Shown: positions 44,737 through 53,267 of the stretch, piece by piece
Layout of the letters: each line of letters begins with the position of its first letter
Numbering within the stretch: the stretch's first letter is position 1
Assembly (NCBI RefSeq): GCF_964033635.1
Contig: NZ_OZ035533.1
Span: 4,712,001-4,776,000 of the forward strand
Length of the DNA: 64,000 nt
Direction: 5' to 3'
Source: Chitinophaga sp. MM2321
GTDB lineage: Bacteria > Bacteroidota > Bacteroidia > Chitinophagales > Chitinophagaceae
The notes under the pieces: generated by a model
Database searches by the model: none
Told to the model about the DNA's origin: nothing
The model's input: only the letters and a program-made list of their open reading frames with translations
Translations under genes and position numbers: made by a program

Positions 44737-47700
44737 ATGCAATTTATGAAAAAAAATTCTACGCAAGCGAGATTTGCGTTGCCTATTCCCATTCGAAAGT
44801 TCTTGCTCATGGTCAAATTTACCTGCCTGCTCCTGATGGCTTTCCTGCAAGTCTCTGCTTCAGGGCTTTCGCAAAACAGGGTATCGATCTCCGTCAGAAA
44901 CGCGGGCGTCGGAAAGATCCTGCATTATCTTGAAAAGCGATCGGATTATGTTTTCTATTATAATAATGAAGAGCTGGACAAGCTGCCGGCTATCGATCTT
45001 GCATTGGAGGATGTAACCATATCGCAGCTCCTGGACTCCTTGTCACGGCGGCTCGACATCAATTACAGCGTACTGCAGGACAACCTCGTTATTGTTCGGA
45101 AAGAAACGAATCAGCTACAATCCCAAAAGATCATCGGGAAAGTAGTGAACGCCCACGGGAACCCGCTACCCGGCATTACCGTGCAGATAAAAAACACTTC
45201 GCGGGGAGTGGTTACCGCCCCTGATGGCAGCTTCAGCATAGAAGTGCCGGACAATGCCACACTAGTGCTTTCCGGTATCGGCTATCTGAAAAAAGAAGTA
45301 CCCGTTCATAACCAGACCACTCTCTCCATCATCCTGGAAGAAGATGTGGCAGGGCTAAACGAAGTGATAGTAGTGGGTTATGGCGTTCAGAAAAAATCTG
45401 ACCTGACCGGCTCTATTGTCTCCATTAAATCAGATGAAATAAAAGACCTCCCCGTAAGATCAGTGGCAGAAGCCTTACAGGGAAGAGCCGCCGGGATGAT
45501 GGTCAGCAAAGAAAACGGTAAACCCGGTTCCGCTGCACAGATCATTATACGCGGTGTCGGTTCCATTAACGGATTAAATCCCCTCTTTGTGATTGACGGT
45601 GTGCCAAGAAGCAACAGCACCAGCTTTAATCCGAAAGACGTAGAGTCCATAGAGATCATTAAAGATGCCAGCGCAGCAGCCATCTATGGCGCGCAGGCCG
45701 CCGGTGGCGTAGTACTCATTACTACCAAAAAAGGCATGTTTGATCAGCAAACAAATTTCAACTTCAGCGCCAACAAGGGTGTTCGCCAGATAAGCAAGTC
45801 GTACAACATGCTGGAAACACCCGATTACATACGCGCCAGAAGAGGGATGAAGCAGGATTATGGCCTCTGGAATAATCCCGATCTGCCCAATACCAACTGG
45901 TTTGACGAACTATTTCAGAATGGTGCAGAACAAACATACCAGTTGTCCATAAGTGGCGGCTCCAGTAAAACACGGTATTATGTTTCCGCCGGCTACGAGC
46001 GGGAAGACGGGATACAGAAAGACAACTTCTGGGAACGTTACTCGCTACGCGTAAATGCGGACTATAAACCCAACAAGCGTTTTACTTTCGGACACCAGCT
46101 ATACATGGCGAAAATATCAGAAAACCCTGCCACCCGAGATGTTCCCTGGCGCACCTTGCCCTATATGGCGGTATATAATGAAGATGGCAGCTTTGCCAGG
46201 GTGCCTTCTGAAGTAGAATTTTCCGGCGGCAATGAAGTCGCTTCCCTCGCATACATACACCGGAAAAGCAGCACACTGCTGTTGGATGGCGTATTATATG
46301 CCGACTGGAAGATCACAAACGACCTCGTTTTCCGCGCCACCGCAGGTGGAGGTTTCAGTGGCAGCTACTACGACAGCTTTACAGAAAATAATACACTGGC
46401 AAGAACCAGCTTTCCCGAAACCTATTCCAAATCATCCGGCTATAATGAAAGCTATACCTTGACCACGCTGCTTACCTACTCCAAAACTTTTGCTAAAAAG
46501 CACGACCTGAAAGTAATGGCGGGCTATGAAGTCAGGAAATCACTCGGTTCAGCACTGAGTGCTACTGCTACAGCATTCCCCGTTCAGATAGCGGAGTCCT
46601 TTTCATTATCTACCAATCCCAACAAAGTAGCAGATGGTTCGCTGAGCTATGGCAGATTCCTGTCACAGTTCGGGAGACTGAACTACAGCTATGATAACAA
46701 ATATCTCCTCACCGCCAATATTCGCCGCGACGGTTCCACGAAGTTCTCTCCCGCGCATCGCTGGGGTGTATTCCCTTCCGTGTCTGCCGGTTGGAAAGTG
46801 AACGAAGAACCCTTCTTCAAAAGCCTTTCCCAAAATATAATAACACTCCTGAAACCACGCATCAGCTGGGGAATCCTTGGCAATGACGCCGCTATCGGCA
46901 ACTTCGCCTACCAATCATCCTATCAGCAGGTAGGGCAGCACAGTTTTGATGAACAAAGCATTGTAGGAGGATTCAACTCTATCAAAGTGGTGAATAAAAA
47001 TATCAAATGGGAGGAAGTACATTCTATCAACTTCGGGCTGGATGTAAGCATGTTCCAGGATAAGTTGTCGGTTACACTGGAATACTATGACCGGCAAACC
47101 AAAGATATGTTGTACAACCTTCCCACTCCACTGTCATCAGGCATTGCCAGCTATTATGCTACTACCAGCACGATGCCTGTCAACATTGGTAAAATATCCA
47201 ATAAGGGATGGGAAGTAAGTGCCTCCTACCGGAACCGCCACGGCGATTTTACGTATGGCCTGTCTGCCAACCTTGCCCAGAACAAGAACAAGGTCCTCGA
47301 CCTGGGGCTGCCATCCGCCTATATTTACAGCGGAAGTCTCATGTTCATGAGTGGTAACTCTCCCTTCAAAACAATGAACGGTCAACCCATCGGACAGATC
47401 TACGGACTGGTAGCAGAAGGTTTGATCAAGGATCAGAAAGAAATCGATGCGCTGAACGACCTCGCCACAGAGAAAGCACTGAAAGCAGGTACGATCAAAG
47501 ACGGACAACGTGCCTGGTACAATCACCAGTATACCAGCGCCGGAGATCTCCGGTATAAAGACCTGAACGGAGATGGCAAGATCACAGACGATGACCGCAC
47601 TTTTATTGGCAATCCCTGGCCCAAACTGCAATACGGCTTTAACATGGACCTGGGATGGAAAGGTTTCGACCTCTCTGTATTAGTTACCGGCATTACAGGA

Positions 47701-48150
47701 CGGGATGTTATCAATGGCGTAAAAATCTTTCAACAATCTTTTCAGCAGGATTTCCAGTCGACCAAAGACATTTTTAACGCCTCCTTCTTCCTGGATAACG
47801 GGCTTACTGATCAGCCAAGGGTAGGTATTACTGACCCGGCCAACCCGAATAAATATATCCAGGATCCCAGTAAAAACTATTCCTGGTACTCTTCCTATTA
47901 CGTTGAAAATGGTTCCTACCTGAAAATTAAAAACATCTCGCTTGGATATACCTTACCACAGCAGCTGATACGCCGTGCCGGTATCAGCCGGTTACGGGTA
48001 TACGTTACAGGACAGAACCTTTTCACCTTCACCAAATTCACCGGATTAGATCCTGAATTTTCCAACGATGTAAAGAATCATGGTCTTTACAGTATGACAT
48101 CCTATCCACAGACAAAATTATTCTCTGCCGGCGTAGATGTAAGTTTCTAA
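44737..48150 (+). CDS. SusC/RagA-type TonB-dependent receptor with STN domain
   Basis: A 1137-residue outer-membrane protein. After the signal region comes an STN domain (about 50-125: NRVSISVRNAGVGKILHYLE), which contacts FecR in signalling receptors. Then follow a carboxypeptidase-regulatory domain (about 132-205), a TonB-box-like segment and the plug (QGRAAGMMVSKENGKPGSAA, NPLFVIDGVPRS), and the beta barrel ending in SAGVDVSF. The STN domain and upstream fecI/fecR mark it as a signal-transducing importer. The start could also be Met4 (44746). Confidence 0.94.
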   Translation: MQFMKKNSTQARFALPIPIRKFLLMVKFTCLLLMAFLQVSASGLSQNRVSISVRNAGVGKILHYLEKRSDYVFYYNNEELDKLPAIDLALEDVTISQLLDSLSRRLDINYSVLQDNLVIVRKETNQLQSQKIIGKVVNAHGNPLPGITVQIKNTSRGVVTAPDGSFSIEVPDNATLVLSGIGYLKKEVPVHNQTTLSIILEEDVAGLNEVIVVGYGVQKKSDLTGSIVSIKSDEIKDLPVRSVAEALQGRAAGMMVSKENGKPGSAAQIIIRGVGSINGLNPLFVIDGVPRSNSTSFNPKDVESIEIIKDASAAAIYGAQAAGGVVLITTKKGMFDQQTNFNFSANKGVRQISKSYNMLETPDYIRARRGMKQDYGLWNNPDLPNTNWFDELFQNGAEQTYQLSISGGSSKTRYYVSAGYEREDGIQKDNFWERYSLRVNADYKPNKRFTFGHQLYMAKISENPATRDVPWRTLPYMAVYNEDGSFARVPSEVEFSGGNEVASLAYIHRKSSTLLLDGVLYADWKITNDLVFRATAGGGFSGSYYDSFTENNTLARTSFPETYSKSSGYNESYTLTTLLTYSKTFAKKHDLKVMAGYEVRKSLGSALSATATAFPVQIAESFSLSTNPNKVADGSLSYGRFLSQFGRLNYSYDNKYLLTANIRRDGSTKFSPAHRWGVFPSVSAGWKVNEEPFFKSLSQNIITLLKPRISWGILGNDAAIGNFAYQSSYQQVGQHSFDEQSIVGGFNSIKVVNKNIKWEEVHSINFGLDVSMFQDKLSVTLEYYDRQTKDMLYNLPTPLSSGIASYYATTSTMPVNIGKISNKGWEVSASYRNRHGDFTYGLSANLAQNKNKVLDLGLPSAYIYSGSLMFMSGNSPFKTMNGQPIGQIYGLVAEGLIKDQKEIDALNDLATEKALKAGTIKDGQRAWYNHQYTSAGDLRYKDLNGDGKITDDDRTFIGNPWPKLQYGFNMDLGWKGFDLSVLVTGITGRDVINGVKIFQQSFQQDFQSTKDIFNASFFLDNGLTDQPRVGITDPANPNKYIQDPSKNYSWYSSYYVENGSYLKIKNISLGYTLPQQLIRRAGISRLRVYVTGQNLFTFTKFTGLDPEFSNDVKNHGLYSMTSYPQTKLFSAGVDVSF

Positions 48151-48175
48151 TTCACGATCTTTTAAAACTACAATC

Positions 48176-49954
48176 ATGATAAAAAATATATTGGCAGGTT
48201 GGTTATTCATTCTTTTGATGTTCAGCTTACCCGGATGTAAACAATCATTCCTGGAACTTGAAGATAAAGGAGCGATATCAGAAAATAATTTCCCTACCTC
48301 GCTGAATCATCTGGACTTGTTGCTGGTATCAGTTTACGGTGTACAGCATGAAAGGGGATTCCTGGGATACTGGTGGCACGGCTACTCCATTTATTGCCTG
48401 GACCACACCATCGATATGCAATGGCGCAACGATGATGCCTGGATAGGTATCAGCACCGGTATGGCCAGGTTAGGCGATACCAAAGTACAGCACCAGTGGC
48501 GCGATATTCAGAAAGGTATTTATTTTGCCAACAGCACTCTTGAAGCCATAGAACGCTACCGGACAATAGCGCCTGCCACAGAAAAGCAGGCCATTGATAA
48601 CAGGCAGGGAGAAGCCCTTTTTATGAGAGGCTTCTATCTCTGGCACCTGGAAGTGTTATATGGTCAGCCAAACCTTGATGGTATGGGCGTTCCCATCATC
48701 CGCAGTGTGCCAAAAGATCTTGCTACCATGTCTGTTCCCAGGGCAAGCACCCGCGAAACGTATGAAGCGATGATCGATGATTTCAGCAAAGCAGCGGTAT
48801 TACTGGAAGGACAAACCAACAACCACCGGGCCACGAAATGGTCTGCTATTGCTGCCCTGGCGAAAACATACCTGTTTGCCGAAAAGCCCGACAGTGCAAA
48901 GATCTACCTGGAAGCGTGTATCAACAACAGCGGAAAATCGCTGGTGAGTCTTGACAGCTATAAACAGATGTTTAACGGCGATACCAAGTATGAATATAAT
49001 TCCGAATCGTTTTATGAAACCGGCAACCGGGCGCACCCTGAGCTCACGAACAATAACGGGTCTACCCAACAGAATACCGGTTCAGGTGTATCACAGCTTT
49101 ATACGCCTTTCTATATCGATACCAAAGATGATGAACGAAAAGCCATGGGATACAGCAACGAGTTTATGCATGACCGTAACCTCACCCGTTTTGGCTACAA
49201 TGATATTCCTCCTTTTCAGGCAATAGAATCTGTTGGCGGCCAGTGGAAACTGAAAGATGACTACGTGGCACAACAACAGGAACGCCGTGCGCAGGTGGGC
49301 AAGCAGCAGGACGGGCCGGATCCCCGCCTTTACGTGTGCGGACTACAACCCTTCTTCGATTCTGTGAAAGTAGCCGGGAAGTACTATAAAGTGGCACAAG
49401 CTGAATTCGGGAAATGGTATACTATCGATGCTGCCACCGGTCTGAAACCCAATGAATTTTATGGCTGGGCGCTGAGGAAAAACCAATACCTGGAAGGTAA
49501 ACTGGAAGAAACAAGGAATATAGCCGGCGCCAATTTCTATTTCATCCGTCTTGCAGACATCTATCTTATGTATGCAGAAGTGATCAAAAATTCCAATCCG
49601 GTACTGGCCCTCGAATACATCAATAAGGTGAAAAGACGTGCATATGGATACGATCCCGGCGCGATCTCTCCTATTGATTACAAAAGCCTCACAGACCGCA
49701 CCAAAGCGCCACTCACAGATCATCTTGCCAACAATCCGTTGTTGTACGAACGTTGGGCAGAATTTTTCGGGGAAGCAAAATGGTGGGAAGATGTACGCCG
49801 GTTAAGACTGGGCCCGAAGGAAGCCTCGTTTTACAAAACAGTTGCTGCCGGCAGGGCCATTGTATGGCGGGATGAGCATTATGCCATGCCGCTTCCCTCC
49901 CTGGAATTTGAAACAAATTCCAATCCCGGTATGAAACAGAATCCCGGATATTAA
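48176..49954 (+). CDS. SusD/RagB-type surface lipoprotein
   Basis: A 592-residue lipoprotein with lipobox LPGC (Cys21). NSTLEAIERYRTI and QGEALFMRGFYLWHLEVLYG are SusD N-terminal TPR features, and FIRLADIYLMYAEVIK with ALEYINKVKRRAYG is the C-terminal SusD signature. It caps the SusC barrel encoded 25 bp upstream and binds the ligand at the surface. The ligand is unknown, but the next gene is a phosphoesterase. Confidence 0.94.
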   Translation: MIKNILAGWLFILLMFSLPGCKQSFLELEDKGAISENNFPTSLNHLDLLLVSVYGVQHERGFLGYWWHGYSIYCLDHTIDMQWRNDDAWIGISTGMARLGDTKVQHQWRDIQKGIYFANSTLEAIERYRTIAPATEKQAIDNRQGEALFMRGFYLWHLEVLYGQPNLDGMGVPIIRSVPKDLATMSVPRASTRETYEAMIDDFSKAAVLLEGQTNNHRATKWSAIAALAKTYLFAEKPDSAKIYLEACINNSGKSLVSLDSYKQMFNGDTKYEYNSESFYETGNRAHPELTNNNGSTQQNTGSGVSQLYTPFYIDTKDDERKAMGYSNEFMHDRNLTRFGYNDIPPFQAIESVGGQWKLKDDYVAQQQERRAQVGKQQDGPDPRLYVCGLQPFFDSVKVAGKYYKVAQAEFGKWYTIDAATGLKPNEFYGWALRKNQYLEGKLEETRNIAGANFYFIRLADIYLMYAEVIKNSNPVLALEYINKVKRRAYGYDPGAISPIDYKSLTDRTKAPLTDHLANNPLLYERWAEFFGEAKWWEDVRRLRLGPKEASFYKTVAAGRAIVWRDEHYAMPLPSLEFETNSNPGMKQNPGY

Positions 49955-49986
49955 AATAGTATAACTCATCTCTCAAAGAAAAAATC

Positions 49987-51222
49987 ATGACGTTAAAAAG
50001 AAGAGATTTTATAGGCCATATCTCAAAAGCCGGATTATTAAGTTGTTTGCCGCTAAGCGGATTGAAAGCAATGGATAAAACGGTGGCAGCTGCAAACGAA
50101 ACCAGTAACACTTTCCTGACAGCACCCTATTTACAGCATATAACACCGGAGGCAGTTACCGTGATGTGGATAACCGCAGAGAAATGTTTCAGCTGGATAG
50201 AAATCAGTGAACCCGGTGGTACGCCGGAAAAAGTTTACAGCGCCAGGAATGGCCTGAAGCAGGCCTACAACCGGATTAACAAAATAAGGGCTACCGGCTT
50301 ACGACCCGGCACCACCTACGAGTATCGTATCTTTTCGCAGGAGATCCGGGAGTTCAAGCCTTACAAAGTAACGTATGGCGATACCATTCAAAAAGGTCCC
50401 TTCACGTTTTCCACGCCTGCACTGAAAGAAGAGGAAGTAAGTTTTGTCGTGTTCAATGACATGCATAATCATCCGCAGAACATTACGGAACTGATGGGAA
50501 AGTTTGCCCCGGATAAAGGCAAGGATTATGACTTTGTTGTTTATAACGGAGACAGTTTCAACTGGGTAGATGGAGAAGAGCCTATTATTAAAGATTTGCT
50601 GGAACCCAGCGGCAACGTATTTTCTACGACTCACCCGTTTTTAATGGTACAGGGAAATCATGAGCCAAGAGGGAATTATGCCCGTGAGCTGTTCGATTAT
50701 TTCGATTACCCGGAAGATCGCTGCTACTATGCGTTTACCCGTGGCCCTGTACGGTTTATCGTCATGGATTCCGGTGAAGACAAAGAGGATACTTCTGTAG
50801 AATATTCTGGTCTGGTTTCTTTTGATGACTACCGGGAAGAACAGGCCAAATGGCTGGAAAAAGAGATCAACAGCAAAGCATTCAAACAGGCTGCTTTCCG
50901 GGTTGTTTTCATTCATATTCCGGTGTTCCATTCCGGCGACTGGCATGGCACCACGCATTGCCGTACCCTTTTCAATCCGCTGTTTAACAAAGGGAAAATT
51001 GATATTGCCATATCAGGACATACGCACAAGTATGGAACTTTTGATGCTGACCCTGCAACACATCATTATCCGATTGTGATAGGTGGTGGCCCCGGCTACG
51101 TGGGCAGAGGCGGTGGAAAGAGAACGATCATTAAAGTGAAGGCAGATCACAAATCACTATCGCTGCAAATGCTGCTGGATGATGGCACCGTGGCAGGTGC
51201 TTATAACCTGAAGAAGAAATAA
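49987..51222 (+). CDS. Tat-exported metallophosphoesterase
   Basis: A 411-residue protein. The N-terminus KRRDF at residues 4-8 followed by a hydrophobic stretch is a Tat-like signal. A fibronectin-type N-terminal domain (about 40-140: APYLQHITPEAVTVMWITAE, GLRPGTTYEYRIFS), as in purple acid phosphatases, precedes the calcineurin-like domain with FNDMHNH, YNGDSFNW, QGNHEPRGN and SGHTHKYG. It lies 32 bp after susD, so organic phosphate release linked to SusCD uptake is likely. Confidence 0.88.
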   Translation: MTLKRRDFIGHISKAGLLSCLPLSGLKAMDKTVAAANETSNTFLTAPYLQHITPEAVTVMWITAEKCFSWIEISEPGGTPEKVYSARNGLKQAYNRINKIRATGLRPGTTYEYRIFSQEIREFKPYKVTYGDTIQKGPFTFSTPALKEEEVSFVVFNDMHNHPQNITELMGKFAPDKGKDYDFVVYNGDSFNWVDGEEPIIKDLLEPSGNVFSTTHPFLMVQGNHEPRGNYARELFDYFDYPEDRCYYAFTRGPVRFIVMDSGEDKEDTSVEYSGLVSFDDYREEQAKWLEKEINSKAFKQAAFRVVFIHIPVFHSGDWHGTTHCRTLFNPLFNKGKIDIAISGHTHKYGTFDADPATHHYPIVIGGGPGYVGRGGGKRTIIKVKADHKSLSLQMLLDDGTVAGAYNLKKK

Positions 51223-51246
51223 AGGGCAACAGGTCGCCCGTATTTT

Positions 51247-51280
51247 ACAAAACCCGCTCCTGTAGCGGGTTTTGTTTTTA
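51247..51280 (+). terminator. Terminator of the fecI-susCD-phosphoesterase locus
   Basis: ACAAAACCCGCT (51247-51258) pairs perfectly with AGCGGGTTTTGT (51264-51275) and is followed by TTTTTA. It lies 24 bp past the phosphoesterase stop. Confidence 0.9.
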
Positions 51281-51304
51281 TCTTCATAAAAGAAAATCAA
51301 TTTA

Positions 51305-51715
51305 TCACATTGCCTGGAGATACGCCTGTAATATAATTGTGGCGCTGATTTCATCCACCAGAGCTTTGTTCTGGCGGTCTTTCTTTTTAAGCCCGCTATC
51401 GATCATGGTTTGAAACGCCATTTTAGAGGTAAAGCGTTCATCTACTTTTTTCACAGGAATATCCGGGAAATTTTTGTTGATAATGCGGATACATTCCACC
51501 ACCAGCGGGGTGGCATGGGTATCGTTGCCATCCAGGTGTTTGGGTTCTCCTATCAGGATCATCTCTACCTGTTCAGCCGCAAAATATTTTTTGAGGAACG
51601 GGATCAGTTCATGTGTAGCCACGGTGGTGAGCCCGGTGGCTATCAGCTTCAAAGGGTCTGTTACTGCCAGTCCTGTTCTCTTTTTCCCGTAATCTATTGC
51701 CATTATACGCGCCAT
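51305..51715 (-). CDS. ruvX: YqgF/RuvX-type putative Holliday junction resolvase
   Basis: A 136-residue RNase H-fold protein: MAIDYGKKRTGLAVTDP has the first catalytic Asp, ILIGEPKHLDGND and VKKVDERFTSKMA follow, and LVDEISATIILQAYL closes the fold with a late Asp. Homologues act in 16S rRNA maturation or branched-DNA cleavage. It is 45 bp after the UbiA-like gene. Confidence 0.92.
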   Translation of the reverse strand: MARIMAIDYGKKRTGLAVTDPLKLIATGLTTVATHELIPFLKKYFAAEQVEMILIGEPKHLDGNDTHATPLVVECIRIINKNFPDIPVKKVDERFTSKMAFQTMIDSGLKKKDRQNKALVDEISATIILQAYLQAM

Positions 51716-51760
51716 ATGAATAGTAGGTGATTTTGTGTTTTGTTTTTTTATAGAGATGAT

Positions 51761-52627
51761 TTACGGGTAGATAAGCATATCGCTGATGGCAAAAACGGCA
51801 AATACCACACTGGCAATACCGTTTGTCGTCATAAACATGATATTCACCTTGCTCAGATCATCCGGTTTTACGAGCATGTGCTGGGATAGCAGCATGGCTA
51901 TAAAAACAGCTGCACCGATCCAGAACAGCCAGTGGAAATGCCCGGTCATACCGATGCAGATCACCAGGGCAGCGGCTACCACATGCAGCAGCTCAGAGAA
52001 GCGCAACGCACCTGAAAGCCCCAGCCAGGCAGGAATAGAATTCAACTCCTGCGACTTATCAAAATCTTCATCCTGCAAAGAATAAATAATATCAAAGCCC
52101 GATACCCAGCATAATACGAGGCAGGACACCAGTACCGGCAATACGGCAAATGCACCCGTTACGGCCAGGTAAGCGCCTATGGGCGCCAGCGACAGGCCCA
52201 CACCCAGCACCAGGTGGCACAAGGCCGTAAAACGCTTGGTATAGCTATATCCCAGCACCACCAGCAAAGCTACCGGCGACAGGAAAAAACAGATCCGGTT
52301 GATGAACCAGGTGGTGATCATAAACAGCACCACATTGGCGATGATGAAAAACATCGCCTTTCCAGGAGAGATAACCCCAGCAGGGATCTCTCTTTTAGCG
52401 GTGCGGGGGTTGAGTTTGTCGATATCCACATCCAGCCAGCGGTTGAAAGCCATCGCAGCACTGCGTGCAAACACCATACAAAGGACCACCAGGCCAAACA
52501 GCTGCCAGCTGAAACTGCCACCGCCTTTGGTGGTAGCCATAAAGAAACCGATGAGGGCAAAGGGCATGGCAAAGATCGTGTGACTGAACTTTACCAGCGA
52601 AAGATATTTATTGATAGTGGCAAACAT
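51761..52627 (-). CDS. UbiA-family 4-hydroxybenzoate-type polyprenyltransferase
   Basis: A 288-residue membrane protein with about eight or nine hydrophobic helices and both Asp-rich motifs: NRWLDVDIDKLNPRTAKREI and YSLQDEDFDKSQELNSIP. It attaches a polyprenyl chain to an aromatic acid in quinone synthesis. Bacteroidota use menaquinone, so a MqnP-type role is likely, but the acceptor cannot be read from sequence. Confidence 0.88.
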   Translation of the reverse strand: MFATINKYLSLVKFSHTIFAMPFALIGFFMATTKGGGSFSWQLFGLVVLCMVFARSAAMAFNRWLDVDIDKLNPRTAKREIPAGVISPGKAMFFIIANVVLFMITTWFINRICFFLSPVALLVVLGYSYTKRFTALCHLVLGVGLSLAPIGAYLAVTGAFAVLPVLVSCLVLCWVSGFDIIYSLQDEDFDKSQELNSIPAWLGLSGALRFSELLHVVAAALVICIGMTGHFHWLFWIGAAVFIAMLLSQHMLVKPDDLSKVNIMFMTTNGIASVVFAVFAISDMLIYP

Positions 52628-52678
52628 ATATCAAAATTGAGCTTTTAGCTATCAGCATAAAAAAATACAACACATTGT

Positions 52679-53221
52679 CTACCGGCTTTTTGTGGCCAGT
52701 TTTTTTGCAAAGATATCCCAAACCACAATACCGGTGCTGACTGAAATATTAAGAGAATGTTTCATACCTGATTGCGGAATTTCGATACATCCATCCGTCA
52801 TCTTCATCACGGCTGCGTCTACACCGGTTACTTCGTTACCAAAAACCAGTGCCAGTGGTTGATCTGCGGGTGGTACAAAAGCATCCAACATGATACTGTT
52901 AACCGCCTGTTCAATAGCCATCACCTTGTAACCGGCTGTCTGCAGCTCCTTTACGGCCTCCATGGTGGTAGGGAAATATTGCCATTCCACCGTTTCGGTG
53001 GCACCGAGGGCCGTTTTATTGATATCCCGGTGCGGTGGTACCGGTGTATATCCACACAGCACCACACCCTGCAGTAAAAAGGCATCCGCTGTACGGAATA
53101 CGGAGCCTACATTGTGCATACTGCGGATATTGTCGAGTACCAGCACTATCGGAGTTTTATCGGCGGCCTTGAACTCAGCTACGGTTTTACGGCCGAGTTC
53201 ATCCATGCTTAACTTTCTCAT
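52679..53221 (-). CDS. SpoU/TrmH-family RNA 2'-O-methyltransferase
   Basis: Start at MRKLSMDELGRKTV; the open frame upstream reads through the divergent mutS promoter region. The 180-residue SPOUT protein has the three motifs: LDNIRSMHNVGSVFRTADAF, ALVFGNEVTGVD and IEIPQSGMKHSLNISVSTG. Small members methylate tRNA or rRNA ribose; the target is not evident. Confidence 0.9.
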   Translation of the reverse strand: MRKLSMDELGRKTVAEFKAADKTPIVLVLDNIRSMHNVGSVFRTADAFLLQGVVLCGYTPVPPHRDINKTALGATETVEWQYFPTTMEAVKELQTAGYKVMAIEQAVNSIMLDAFVPPADQPLALVFGNEVTGVDAAVMKMTDGCIEIPQSGMKHSLNISVSTGIVVWDIFAKKLATKSR

Positions 53222-53267
53222 TATCTGCAAAGATAGCTGGATGATCTGAGTTTTATATATTTGCGGC

